A stretch of 33,601 nucleotides of DNA, taken from NCBI RefSeq assembly GCF_000586015.1, contig NZ_JENA01000001.1:1-33601 (forward strand), in the 5' to 3' direction. Origin of the DNA: Candidatus Synechococcus spongiarum SH4 (GTDB taxonomy: Bacteria > Cyanobacteriota > Cyanobacteriia > PCC-6307 > Cyanobiaceae). The position numbers and the translations under genes are program-made. Under the pieces are notes generated by a model, which saw only the letters and a program-made list of their open reading frames with translations, ran no database searches and was not told the origin of the DNA. How positions within the stretch are numbered: the stretch's first letter is position 1; every line of letters begins with the position of its first letter. This document shows positions 25,326 through 33,601 of the stretch, piece by piece.

Positions 25326-26463
25326 GTTCGTGCTTGTCTATCAAAAATAAAAATTCAAAATTTGGGGACTCAGCGTCAGCTAGCCATTCATGAGTCCATT
25401 TCATTTCAGCCATAACATTACGTCTATAATCTACTTTAACAACATCAACTATTTTGCCATATTCCGATAGCATTTGATTGATTTCTTCTGCTGTCCCGCG
25501 ACCACCCGAACTATATGAAAGAATTATCCATCGGGCAGATGTGGATCTAATTAACTTGTCTAGGGCTTCTACTGCGATAAATCGACCTGTCTTTTGATTT
25601 TTTCTAAATTCCTCGAATACAGAACTAGAGATCTTATCCGACGTGTCAGATCGCCGTCTCGCCCTACCAAACAATTGAGGTGTATCGTTTAAACAAATAG
25701 TAGTCCACAAGTGATAATAAGATGCGTATCTGACACGGGAAGGTGGCATCTTATCATTATTCGATCCATACGGTGGATCAAAATATGCCAGATCTGCATC
25801 AATGTTGCAGATTTTAAATATGTCATCCTTTAGTACTATGTTTTCATGGTTTGCCACAAATAGCTTGGGTACTTCAAGAATAAGATTTTTGTATGATCGA
25901 GAAGACCATTTACTTAAGTACGATACAAAATGTCCGATAGTGTTGTCAACTCTATCCAATGCCAGCATTAGACTACTCAGTGCTACAACCCGCTCAATCG
26001 ACGATAGAGACAGCCTGTCGATTTCCTGTCGGATGCCATCCAACTTTCGTGTATTGTGAATCTGCCATGGCCTTTTTAAGCCATCTGCCTGAATAGCACT
26101 GCCACCATTTTGCTCACCACCATAATTCTCTGTAAACCAACCATCCTTTGGTGGTACATTATTTAAATGGCGAATAAGATTAGCATATTTACTATCAGGA
26201 CTGTGATTTTGGAGATAACATTTTGAGAAGACTTGTGACCATGCTGCAATATCATTACTAATAACTCTATATCCAGACTTAGCAAATGCTTGAGATACAC
26301 GTGTTGAACCGGAAAATCCGTCAAGTATAGTCTTTGCGTCAGTTCTTCTTGCCAATTCTAAAATATATGGCAGCAGCTTAAGCTTTGAACCAGCATACTT
26401 AATACCTTGAGTTAAAGGTACGCGATCAGTCACGCCAGGAAATAGAGACAGATTTGAGAACAT
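25315..26463 (-). CDS. D12-class (Dam-like) adenine-specific DNA methyltransferase
   Basis: A 382-residue methylase likely to modify adenine at a specific site. Near the start [12 protein letters not shown] is the D12-class opening, [16 protein letters not shown] is the SAM-binding motif, and DPPYGSN beginning at residue 229 is the catalytic motif. A recognition region with [19 protein letters not shown] lies between, and [21 protein letters not shown] follow. Base composition is far lower in GC than ndhD or the linkers (about 35% in hand-counted lines), indicating acquired DNA. The last codons reach into ndhD by 11 bases. It is followed upstream, five bases away, by a likely restriction partner. 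Confidence 0.88.
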   Translation of the reverse strand: MFSNLSLFPGVTDRVPLTQGIKYAGSKLKLLPYILELARRTDAKTILDGFSGSTRVSQAFAKSGYRVISNDIAAWSQVFSKCYLQNHSPDSKYANLIRHLNNVPPKDGWFTENYGGEQNGGSAIQADGLKRPWQIHNTRKLDGIRQEIDRLSLSSIERVVALSSLMLALDRVDNTIGHFVSYLSKWSSRSYKNLILEVPKLFVANHENIVLKDDIFKICNIDADLAYFDPPYGSNNDKMPPSRVRYASYYHLWTTICLNDTPQLFGRARRRSDTSDKISSSVFEEFRKNQKTGRFIAVEALDKLIRSTSARWIILSYSSGGRGTAEEINQMLSEYGKIVDVVKVDYRRNVMAEMKWTHEWLADAESPNFEFLFLIDKHELSR

Positions 26464-26468
26464 ATTAT

Positions 26469-27323
26469 CTATATAACTCCAATACTTTGTTTCAATGTTC
26501 TGATATCTTTTTCTATTTCCTTGAGTGCAGTAGAATGACCAGTTTCAGATGAAACAAGTGCTGAAGAAAAAAGAGATACAAGGAACTGATTATCAGAGTA
26601 ATTAACCCAGCCGTCAGTGATACTATCAAAAAACTGATACCCCTTCTTGGTATGTGTCCACAATCCACGTTGCAATGCATTTGCTGTAGCACCACCGTAA
26701 CGTACTTCAAAAATATAATTATTTCTGAAATCATAGAATTTATAGACTGGATGTCTCCGGCGTCCACCTGGTCCTGTACGCACAATTCTTGATATGTATT
26801 GACAGGCAATGTTATAATTAAATACCAGAATATTACAATGCTTTAATCCTTCATCATAGATTAGAGATAAGATATTAACTTTACTGAAATCTAAGAATAC
26901 TGAACTATTAAGAAGATTTCTTATTTGTTGTTTATCAACAATGTTTTCTTCTTCCTTTCTTTCATTCTCTAAAAGCTGAAACATCGAAGAATTCTTGTCT
27001 GTAGAAAGCTGTAAGGGTCCATGTCCATATGCCTTCAAGCTAACAGGGAATTCAACTTTTGTTATCTCATTTATAATTTTAATATCTTCCTCTTGAGATT
27101 TTGCTCGATACAAGTCTTTTCCTACATGAGTTGATTGGAAGTCATACATATATTGATTGATAAACTCAGATATGGCAATTTCTGCTAAGTCACCATGTGT
27201 CTTATTCCCAATTAAACGCATAGTGAATATATTACTTAGGGTTGCTGTGATAAGGGCCGGGTGCTTGCTGATGAGAAGCTTGAGGCGCTTTGTGAAATCG
27301 CTGTACGCCCCTGCAGTTTCCAT
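26469..27323 (-). CDS. Putative type II restriction endonuclease (partner of the D12 methylase)
   Basis: A 284-residue protein with the same low GC as the adjacent methylase gene, ending only five bases before it, so the two are surely one operon. No family could be named outright. The segment THGDLAEIAISEFINQY with later EEDIKIINEI and EFPVSLKAYGHGPLQLSTDK could hold a PD-(D/E)xK-like acid-and-SLK active site, as in many type II endonucleases, but this is pattern reading. The GC-rich context returns near 27240-27320, so the first 20-25 residues (METAGAYSDFTKRLKLL) may lie at the island edge. Function is inferred mainly from pairing. Confidence 0.6.
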   Translation of the reverse strand: METAGAYSDFTKRLKLLISKHPALITATLSNIFTMRLIGNKTHGDLAEIAISEFINQYMYDFQSTHVGKDLYRAKSQEEDIKIINEITKVEFPVSLKAYGHGPLQLSTDKNSSMFQLLENERKEEENIVDKQQIRNLLNSSVFLDFSKVNILSLIYDEGLKHCNILVFNYNIACQYISRIVRTGPGGRRRHPVYKFYDFRNNYIFEVRYGGATANALQRGLWTHTKKGYQFFDSITDGWVNYSDNQFLVSLFSSALVSSETGHSTALKEIEKDIRTLKQSIGVI

Positions 27324-27422
27324 GCGCTTTTGCGGTGTTCATGCTTTTCACCCATTCTGGCATGTGTTGCATCGCTTGTCAAGCCCTCTGACCTCATCTC
27401 TCTTCAACTTCGGCACTCTGCC

Positions 27423-28778
27423 ATGCAACTCCTGAAGGACACAGCCTTGTCTATAACCGTTCCTGCCCCATCAGGCTTGATGGGTCCGACGCTCCTTCTG
27501 AAAGACAAGGGGGCATCTTCCCTCCCTAGAACCCTGTCTCAGGGAAGCCTCTACCCACGGGATTCAGCAGTGCGGACCATCCATACACCATCCCCAGCGG
27601 CACAAAACCCATGGGCCACACCCCTAGGATGGTCACCAGCCACCACACCCTCTTTGGCCCCTACCACGGATCCGCGGCAGACCACTTGGCTGAACCGGGC
27701 TGGCCGTGTCGGGCTGGTGGCAGGACTGGTGGCCACTGGCGCATGGGTGAGCATCACGCTTCTGCGGCGTCCAACCATCCGGGATCTTGACCCCTACACT
27801 GTTGTGGTGCAGCAGCAAGCCCTGCGGGGAACTGTAGTGGCTACCGGCACGGTGGAACCTGTTCGCCAAGTGAACCTGAGTCCGCCGCAGCCGGGTATTG
27901 TGGCCGCCATCAACGTGGAGGAAGGGGAGCAGGTGCGCGCTGGTCAGGTTCTGGTGGTGATGGATGGCGGCGATTTACCCATGCGAATCAAGGAACGCCA
28001 AGCTTTGCTGACCCAGGCCGAGGAAGAATTGGCCTTGCGGGAGGAGGAGCTGCTGCGTCAACAGGGGTTGGTGGAGACAGGGGCGTTGAGCCAACTGGCC
28101 CTGAGCCAACTGGAGAGCCGCCACCGGGCACAGCAGAGCCAGGTGGCGGCAAGCCGGCAGCGACTCCAGGGATTGCTGCAGGAGCAAACAGGACTGACGG
28201 TGCAGGCCCCCTTTGACGGCTTGGTGCTGGAGCGGTTTGCGGAGCCGAGGAGTTATGTCACCCCTTCAGGCAATGCCAATGACGCCACCAGGACGTCTCT
28301 GCTCACCATCGGCACTGGTCATCAGCTTGTGGCAGCCTTGCCCGATAACGAGGTTGGGCGCATCCGGTTGAACCAGGCTGCCACGGTGGTGCTGGATGCC
28401 TTCCCGAACCAATCCCTGGATGCGCAGGTGAAAATCATCGCCCCCCGGTCCCAGGTAAACGACAACGTGATCACCTTTGACGTGACCTTGGCGTTTCTGA
28501 CCGGGAACTCCCAGCTTCGTTATGGAATGAGCGGGGATGTGCAACTTTTCACCGAAGAACTTTCCCCAACCCCTGTGGTGCCCATTGTTGCTGTTGTTAC
28601 CCGTTCCGGCCAATCGGGGGTCTACGTGGTGGGGAGGGAGGATCAACCCACTTTTCGCTCCATTGCCTTGGGGTATTCCAGTGGAAGCAGCATCCAGGTG
28701 TTGGATGGGCTGGAGTTGGGGGAGCGTGTGTTTATTGACTGGCCCACCTGGGCCCGCCAGCCCAGAGAAAGGAACTGA
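27423..28778 (+). CDS. HlyD/MacA-family periplasmic adaptor of an efflux or secretion system
   Basis: An adaptor with one N-terminal membrane helix (RVGLVAGLVATGAWVSITLL) after a Pro/Ser/Thr-rich cytoplasmic tail. Then come the barrel-sandwich halves (GTVVATGTVEPVRQVNLSPP, VEEGEQVRAGQVLVVMDGGD and LTVQAPFDGLVLERF), a coiled-coil hairpin between them (ALLTQAEEELALREEELLRQ), and a beta-barrel/membrane-proximal region with LPDNEVGRIRLNQAATVVLD. Such proteins link an inner-membrane ABC or RND pump to an outer-membrane channel. No pump gene follows; the next genes are phycobilisome linkers on the opposite strand. The start is unsure: the frame opens at 27261, overlapping the divergent nuclease; ATG 27423 (MQLLKDTALSI) is a compromise. 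Confidence 0.85.
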   Translation: MQLLKDTALSITVPAPSGLMGPTLLLKDKGASSLPRTLSQGSLYPRDSAVRTIHTPSPAAQNPWATPLGWSPATTPSLAPTTDPRQTTWLNRAGRVGLVAGLVATGAWVSITLLRRPTIRDLDPYTVVVQQQALRGTVVATGTVEPVRQVNLSPPQPGIVAAINVEEGEQVRAGQVLVVMDGGDLPMRIKERQALLTQAEEELALREEELLRQQGLVETGALSQLALSQLESRHRAQQSQVAASRQRLQGLLQEQTGLTVQAPFDGLVLERFAEPRSYVTPSGNANDATRTSLLTIGTGHQLVAALPDNEVGRIRLNQAATVVLDAFPNQSLDAQVKIIAPRSQVNDNVITFDVTLAFLTGNSQLRYGMSGDVQLFTEELSPTPVVPIVAVVTRSGQSGVYVVGREDQPTFRSIALGYSSGSSIQVLDGLELGERVFIDWPTWARQPRERN

Positions 28779-28799
28779 ACTGGCGGGTCGGCAGAGGCT

Positions 28800-29558
28800 T
28801 CAGCCGGCAACGCGGATTGTGCGAACGCGGCCGCCACGACGCTGAATGGTCTGCAGTTGCCGACTCAGATTGGCAAACTGAACCTGGACAGACTGGGCAG
28901 CATAGCGATTGGTGGCGCTGTTCCCTGGCAGGTCGTAGGTGACCTCGTAGCGGGTGACGCGGTTGTCGTATTGATTGTTGGCAATCCGGGGCGGATTGGC
29001 CTTGGCGGGCAATTTTGCCGCAATCTGACGAACCTGGGCCATGGCTGGCGTTTTGTCGCTACTGGCCCGACCGCGATTCAGATTCAGGGTGAGCAGGTAG
29101 TCCCTGTTGCTCTGGAACTGGCTGCTGTCAACCCGTGGATGGGGAACGTTGTTTTCTCCAAAAGCGGTGCTGTATTCCTCACTATCAATGTAGGAGAGGA
29201 TCTCAGCATCGTAGCCGTGGGTGTTGTAGATGAGCACATGCTCGGCAATTTCCTGCTGATTGCGCGGCGAACGCCCCAGTAAGTGCTTGAAGTTCAGTTC
29301 AATGAACCGATACTGACTGTTGCAGGTAAAAAACAGGTTCCTGTAGGTCTCGGAAAGACCAACTGCCATCACGAATTCACGGACTGTGATGTTGCCGTTG
29401 CGCAACTGGGATTCAGCCTTCTTGCAACGCTCGAAGCTGTTGATGTGAGCGTTGCCCAGAACTTGACGATAGGTTGTGGTGATCACATCCTGGAGTTCTG
29501 TTTCGGAGCGAGCCTTGAACAACTCCGATTTCAGTTCGTCGGCGAGCCAAAGGGGCAT
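28800..29558 (-). CDS. Phycobilisome rod linker, possible bilin-bearing (gamma-type) phycoerythrin linker
   Basis: A 252-residue linker for phycobiliprotein rods. A linker domain (Pfam PBS_linker_poly type) spans about residues 15-145: TTTYRQVLGNAHINSFERC, NITVREFVMAVGLSETYRNL, YRFIELNFKHLLGRSPRNQQ, GYDAEILSYIDSEEYSTAFG. A CpcD-like C-terminal domain follows (TRYEVTYDLPG to LQTIQRRGGRVRTIRVAG). Cys45 in FERCKKAESQL sits where the phycoerythrin-II gamma linker MpeC carries its bilin (Cys49 by my recollection), so this may be a chromophore-bearing linker; the other two linkers lack Cys there. ATG 29558 (MPLWLADELKS) was chosen over 29642, which overlaps the upstream gene. Fifth and last gene of the operon. 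Confidence 0.9.
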   Translation of the reverse strand: MPLWLADELKSELFKARSETELQDVITTTYRQVLGNAHINSFERCKKAESQLRNGNITVREFVMAVGLSETYRNLFFTCNSQYRFIELNFKHLLGRSPRNQQEIAEHVLIYNTHGYDAEILSYIDSEEYSTAFGENNVPHPRVDSSQFQSNRDYLLTLNLNRGRASSDKTPAMAQVRQIAAKLPAKANPPRIANNQYDNRVTRYEVTYDLPGNSATNRYAAQSVQVQFANLSRQLQTIQRRGGRVRTIRVAG

Positions 29559-29638
29559 GGTGATGGGGGGGGGAGGAAGGGGAGTGGAAAAGCTGCACCC
29601 AGGCGAAGCCAGCGTGCAGCGAGAAGCGCCAGGGACGA

Positions 29639-31123
29639 TCAACTGATCTCCGTAAGGCTGACAATCCGGCCACTGTCGCGATGGATAAACGCCAGTTGGC
29701 TGGTGATGTTGTCACCCGACACCACGTAGGTGGTGGTGGCAAGGCGCCGACGGCTGCCGGCACGCTGGCTGCGGACAACAATGCGGAAACGCTTACCGGG
29801 CGCGTCGACTGAGCCGCTGCTGGCGGTGCTGCGGGTGGCAATGGCCTGGCTGGAGGCCCCAGCAACGGTGTTGACAGTGATGGAATTACTCTGCGCACTG
29901 TCACTACCGGCATAGCCAGGCACCAGGGCCAGGGTGCGATTGAAGTTGGCCTGGCTGCGGCCGTCTCCACTGCTCACACCCCGTAGATACGGCGCCACGT
30001 CCTCACCAAATGCCTGGCTGTACTCGTCGCTGTCCACCAGCCAATCAACGGCGGCATCGTAGCCAGCCGTGATCACCCGATCCAGTTGGGCGCCTATTTC
30101 AGCCTGGCTTTCCGGACTGCGGCCCAGAACATGCTTATAGTTGACCTCCACAAACCGATAGGGGGCCATTGTTTCAAAGAAGCGGCTGCGGTAGAGGGGT
30201 GTTTTGCACAATCCACGAACAAATTCCCGCACACTGAGCCTCCCGCTGAGGAATTGGGATTCCAGCGCCTCGGGCCGTTCTGTTTCCATCAGATGGGGAT
30301 TCCCCATCACATGACGATAAAGCTGCCGCAGCAGGATGGCTTTATCCACGGCATTGTCCTTGGCTTGGCGCACGTAGCGGGGCTGGACCCGCTCGCCCAC
30401 GCCAAAGCCGCCGTAGGGACTGCTGCTGAGGGGAATGGACTGGGGGCCCTTGGTGACCCGGGCAAAGTTGGAAAGCTTGGGTAGGGGGCGTCCCTGACTG
30501 GGCAGGGGAATGGCATAGTTGGGATAGCCAAGCAGTTCGGAGATGGTGCGGCTGCTGCGACCCATGGAGAAGTCGCTGGCTGCAGCGCCGCCATTCAGCC
30601 GGAAGGTTTTGTTAAAGGTGTCTTGCGCAAAACCCACCAGGCTGTTGATGGAGCGCAAATAGGGAACCGTGTCATCCCCAAAAGCCTTCTGGTACTCCTC
30701 ACTGTTGACGTAACTGCTGATTTCCGCTGCGTAGCCCTGCTCCCGCAGCAGTTTCACGTGGATGCTCACTTCAGCCTCACTGGCTGGAGGGCGACCCAGG
30801 AAATGCTTGTAGTTGAGTTCAACAAAGCGGTGGGGACTGGTGGCGCTCAGGAAGAGCCGCTCATAGGCGCTGGATTGTCCCAGGGCCTCCACAAAGCCCT
30901 TCACCGACAGGGTACCCTGGCGCAACTGGGATTCGGCGACGGCGACGCGGTCAACCTCAAACAGGCCGATCCCGCCAAACACCTGACGATAGGCGCTGTT
31001 GATGACTGCATCCAGGTTGTCGCGGCTGGGACCTAGGCGAATTGGATCGAGATCCAGGTCGCGAGCCACACCAAAAGAATACTTCTGGGTTCGCTGGTCA
31101 GAAAGGCTGATGAGGGAACTCAT
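29639..31123 (-). CDS. Two-domain phycobilisome rod linker (phycoerythrin-associated)
   Basis: A 494-residue protein with two full linker domains in tandem. The first is at about residues 25-165 (AVINSAYRQVFGGIGLFEVD, FVELNYKHFLGRPPASEAEV), the second at about 260-395 (LLRQLYRHVMGNPHLMETER, FVEVNYKHVLGRSPESQAEI). A CpcD-like end follows (FRIVVRSQRAGSRRRL to DSGRIVSLTEIS). Linkers of this double form are known from marine Synechococcus with phycoerythrin (MpeE/MpeG type); I cannot tell which one this is. It would hold two phycoerythrin hexamers in line. The spacing, 48 bases after the preceding linker and 80 before the next, fits one operon. Neither domain has the gamma-type bilin Cys. Confidence 0.92.
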   Translation of the reverse strand: MSSLISLSDQRTQKYSFGVARDLDLDPIRLGPSRDNLDAVINSAYRQVFGGIGLFEVDRVAVAESQLRQGTLSVKGFVEALGQSSAYERLFLSATSPHRFVELNYKHFLGRPPASEAEVSIHVKLLREQGYAAEISSYVNSEEYQKAFGDDTVPYLRSINSLVGFAQDTFNKTFRLNGGAAASDFSMGRSSRTISELLGYPNYAIPLPSQGRPLPKLSNFARVTKGPQSIPLSSSPYGGFGVGERVQPRYVRQAKDNAVDKAILLRQLYRHVMGNPHLMETERPEALESQFLSGRLSVREFVRGLCKTPLYRSRFFETMAPYRFVEVNYKHVLGRSPESQAEIGAQLDRVITAGYDAAVDWLVDSDEYSQAFGEDVAPYLRGVSSGDGRSQANFNRTLALVPGYAGSDSAQSNSITVNTVAGASSQAIATRSTASSGSVDAPGKRFRIVVRSQRAGSRRRLATTTYVVSGDNITSQLAFIHRDSGRIVSLTEIS

Positions 31124-31171
31124 GGGGGCAAGTGGGGAGGAGTGCTAAGGGGTTTGACGAAAAGAAAAGCG

Positions 31172-32056
31172 TCAATTCACTGGTGTAATGCTGGCAATCT
31201 TGCCGCGCTCCCGGTGGATACGCTGGAACTGCTCAGAGAGCTTGGCAAAGGGCACATAGACAACCTGATTACTCTTGCGATAGCGGGAGATTTTGGCCAC
31301 ACCCGGAGCGGTATACCCGGTGATCTCTACGCGAAACACCTTGCCTTCCTCGCTGGCGCCAACACCAAGGCGAGACTGGGGCTCGTTGAGTCTGGTGGTG
31401 GAACGGAAGCTAAACCCTTGACCATTGCCATTCACGCCGGAAGGGGCGACAATCGATAGGGGCCGATTGAGATAAGCTGCGCGACCCAGCTTGGAGTCGA
31501 TGCCTGCGAGATCCCCTTTGAGGTCACTACTGCCGGCGCCGCGGGTGAGCTGGAACATCCAGGTGAACTCCCGCATACTCTTTCCTGGCCCTGACTTCCA
31601 GCCATGGAGGTAGGGTACCGTATCCTCCCCAAACCGCTGTTGGTATTCGTCGCTATCGATAAAGGAATCAATATCTGCATCATAGCCTTCCCTATCCAGA
31701 CGGTTGGCATGCTCGCGCATCTCTGCAAAAGAGTCAGGGGAGCGCCCCAGCAAATGTTTGAAAGTCAGCTCAATGTAGCGATAGCGATTGCAGGAATCAA
31801 AGAAACGACTACGATAGAGGTAGCTCTTGGCCAGGGTGCGCACAAATTCCCGCATGCTGATGCGGCCCAGCTTGAACTGTGATTCAGCGACAATCTGTCG
31901 CTCGCTATCCATGACATAGGAATTGCCAAGAACCTGCCGATACGCAGCAGACAGGAGGGTTTCCCGTTCTTCGTTGTTGGTGGCTTGGTACACTTGTTGG
32001 GGTGGAGTCGATTCAAAGCGTTCGACACCAAGACGAGAGGCTGGACCAAAGGTCAT
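31172..32056 (-). CDS. Phycobilisome rod linker (phycoerythrin-associated)
   Basis: A 294-residue rod linker. It starts MTFGPASRLGVERFE, a common opening for CpcC/CpeC-like linkers. One linker domain lies at about residues 25-165 (LLSAAYRQVLGNSYVMDSER, ISMREFVRTLAKSYLYRSRF, YRYIELTFKHLLGRSPDSFA, GYDADIDSFIDSDEYQQRFG). A CpcD-like domain ends it (KVFRVEITGYTAPGVAKISR to QRIHRERGKIASITPVN). It is the third gene of the operon, after the beta and alpha subunits, but separated from the alpha gene by about 190 bases containing a tandem repeat and two possible hairpins. It probably joins phycoerythrin hexamers; no gamma-type Cys is seen. Confidence 0.92.
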   Translation of the reverse strand: MTFGPASRLGVERFESTPPQQVYQATNNEERETLLSAAYRQVLGNSYVMDSERQIVAESQFKLGRISMREFVRTLAKSYLYRSRFFDSCNRYRYIELTFKHLLGRSPDSFAEMREHANRLDREGYDADIDSFIDSDEYQQRFGEDTVPYLHGWKSGPGKSMREFTWMFQLTRGAGSSDLKGDLAGIDSKLGRAAYLNRPLSIVAPSGVNGNGQGFSFRSTTRLNEPQSRLGVGASEEGKVFRVEITGYTAPGVAKISRYRKSNQVVYVPFAKLSEQFQRIHRERGKIASITPVN

Positions 32057-32172
32057 GGAAGGAGAGCCGTGTTGTGAGAGCGGAAGCTTGCCGCTTTAAG
32101 GGTGGTAAAAGCTTAGGGCCAAATTTCGGCCCCACGAAAAACATGGCTGAATTGTTACGAAGCCTCTTCGGT
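32057..32172 (-). promoter_or_regulatory. Intergenic segment with two small hairpins before the first linker gene
   Basis: On the minus strand, GGGCC-GAAATTT-GGCCC (32116-32132) can form a five-base stem with a 7-nt loop, followed by CTTTTA. Nearer the gene, AGCGG-CAAGCTT-CCGCT forms a second five-base stem. They could attenuate transcription or protect RNA ends, allowing subunit genes to be expressed above linkers, as is usual in phycobilisome operons. Neither has a strong T run. Confidence 0.3.
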
Positions 32173-32174
32173 GG

Positions 32175-32265
32175 CTGACGTCAGCCCAGGGAGTTGGCCC
32201 GCAGTGACTGACGTCAGCCCAGGGAGTTGGCCCGCAGTGACTGACGTCAGCCCAGGGAGTTGGCC
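32175..32265. repeat. 33-bp direct tandem repeat, 2.8 copies, covering the 3' end of the alpha-subunit gene
   Basis: Copies at 32175-32207 and 32208-32240 are identical; a third at 32241-32265 matches for 25 bases and is the 3' end of the alpha-subunit gene with its stop codon. Each unit contains CTGACGTCAG; the first is part of the perfect palindrome GGCTGACGTCAGCC (32173-32186). On the coding strand each unit re-encodes the final residues ANSLG and TGA in the same frame, since 33 is a multiple of three. Confidence 0.97.
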
Positions 32266-32744
32266 ACGTAGTCGAGAGCAGCGTTGTACTCCGCTAGAGC
32301 CTGGGCGCTCATGTCACGGGGAGCACATCCGCGGTTGCGCAGGGTGTTCAGTCCGTAGACATAGGTGGCGGGGTCAATGCTGAGGGCGGCATAGACCTCT
32401 TTGGCGCCGTTGATGGCCAGTTCGTCCAGGGGGCCGGTGCCACCGGTGACCAGGGCGTAATTGATCAAACGCAGGTAGTGAACAAAGTCACGCTTGCACT
32501 TCTCTTTGCCCTCGGTGTCGCAGACCCGGGGCTGACGACCCAGGTTCCCTTGGGGGTTGACCTTGTAAACCGCGTCAACCGCCTCCTGGGCCACGGCATC
32601 GTAGTTGGAGGCCAGTTTCTCGGCAGCTTCCATGCGGGCGGAGGCCCGCTCCAGGGAACCGCGGACAGACTCCAGGTCGGAGGCGCTAGGGAAACGAGCA
32701 GCGTTATCGGCTGCTGCAATCACTGTGGTGATGGTGGATTTCAT
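32247..32744 (-). CDS. mpeA: Phycoerythrin alpha subunit, phycoerythrin-II-like
   Basis: A 165-residue phycobiliprotein alpha chain starting [20 protein letters not shown]. Conserved signals are [55 protein letters not shown] and [13 protein letters not shown]. Bilin-attachment cysteines fall at 82 (EKCKRD) and 139 (RGCAPRD), as in all phycoerythrin alpha chains, plus a third at 74 (PRVCDTE). A third site eight residues before the central one is characteristic of phycoerythrin II, which binds an extra chromophore at about Cys75; class I chains have only two. I therefore call mpeA, with cpeA the alternative. It is 55 bases after the beta gene and followed by repeats made from its own 3' end. 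Confidence 0.85.
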   Translation of the reverse strand: MKSTITTVIAAADNAARFPSASDLESVRGSLERASARMEAAEKLASNYDAVAQEAVDAVYKVNPQGNLGRQPRVCDTEGKEKCKRDFVHYLRLINYALVTGGTGPLDELAINGAKEVYAALSIDPATYVYGLNTLRNRGCAPRDMSAQALAEYNAALDYVANSLG

Positions 32745-32799
32745 CGCGAAAGCTTTAGGAAGGGTGTGGGTTGTTGGAAATCAAGCTGTGGCGGCGCCT

Positions 32800-33601
<802 letters not shown>

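Noticed and set aside
25300-27340. Transposon or prophage flanking the AT-rich island
   Set aside because: No transposase, integrase, inverted repeat or tRNA was found at either edge; only the base-composition change is visible.
32175-32265. CRISPR-like array
   Set aside because: The repeats are adjacent without unique spacers and derive from a gene end.

Overview
The window reads as a high-GC marine picocyanobacterium of the Synechococcus/Cyanobium group. The evidence is a phycoerythrin rod operon with linkers, an ndhD-type NDH-1 subunit, the order thrS-glk-thrB-ndhD, cyanobacterial AbrB-like (cyAbrB) regulators, long-leader type IV prepilins and several short proteins that look picocyanobacterial. 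Restriction-modification genes plus decayed genes recall sponge-associated lineages such as 'Candidatus Synechococcus spongiarum', but that placement is inference from sequence style; no database was searched.

Layout. 1-1196: the 3' end of ligA (BRCT domain), a small basic protein and a VTT-domain membrane protein. 1263-5037 (minus strand): valyl-tRNA synthetase carrying an in-frame N-terminal cyAbrB domain, a free cyAbrB paralogue just upstream, then tRNA-Val(UAC). 5173-9706: a large single-chain methylase/restriction-type protein divergent from nadC. 9857-11262: one small ORF and two decayed copies of a secreted-protein gene. 11266-14971: an LCP-family protein, a small membrane protein, three overlapping prepilins, and a convergent long-leader pilin. 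15086-19755: ABC permease, several small proteins, nanE, a conserved unknown, a secreted lambda-R-like muramidase and a TM2-domain protein. 19854-25325: thrS-glk-thrB-ndhD, the first two overlapping by ATGA. 25315-27323: an AT-rich island (about 35% GC in lines counted by hand) holding a D12-class adenine methylase and a likely cognate nuclease. 27423-28778: an HlyD-family adaptor. 28800-33363 (minus strand): a phycoerythrin operon, beta and alpha subunits followed by three rod linkers.

Most unusual points: the cyAbrB-ValS fusion next to a free cyAbrB and a tRNA-Val; the paired decayed copies of a secreted-protein family; a 33-bp tandem triplication of the 3' end of the phycoerythrin alpha gene, including its stop codon; an extra bilin-site cysteine in that alpha subunit and a cysteine in one linker, both pointing to phycoerythrin II; and a sharply bounded restriction-modification island whose methylase overlaps the end of ndhD.
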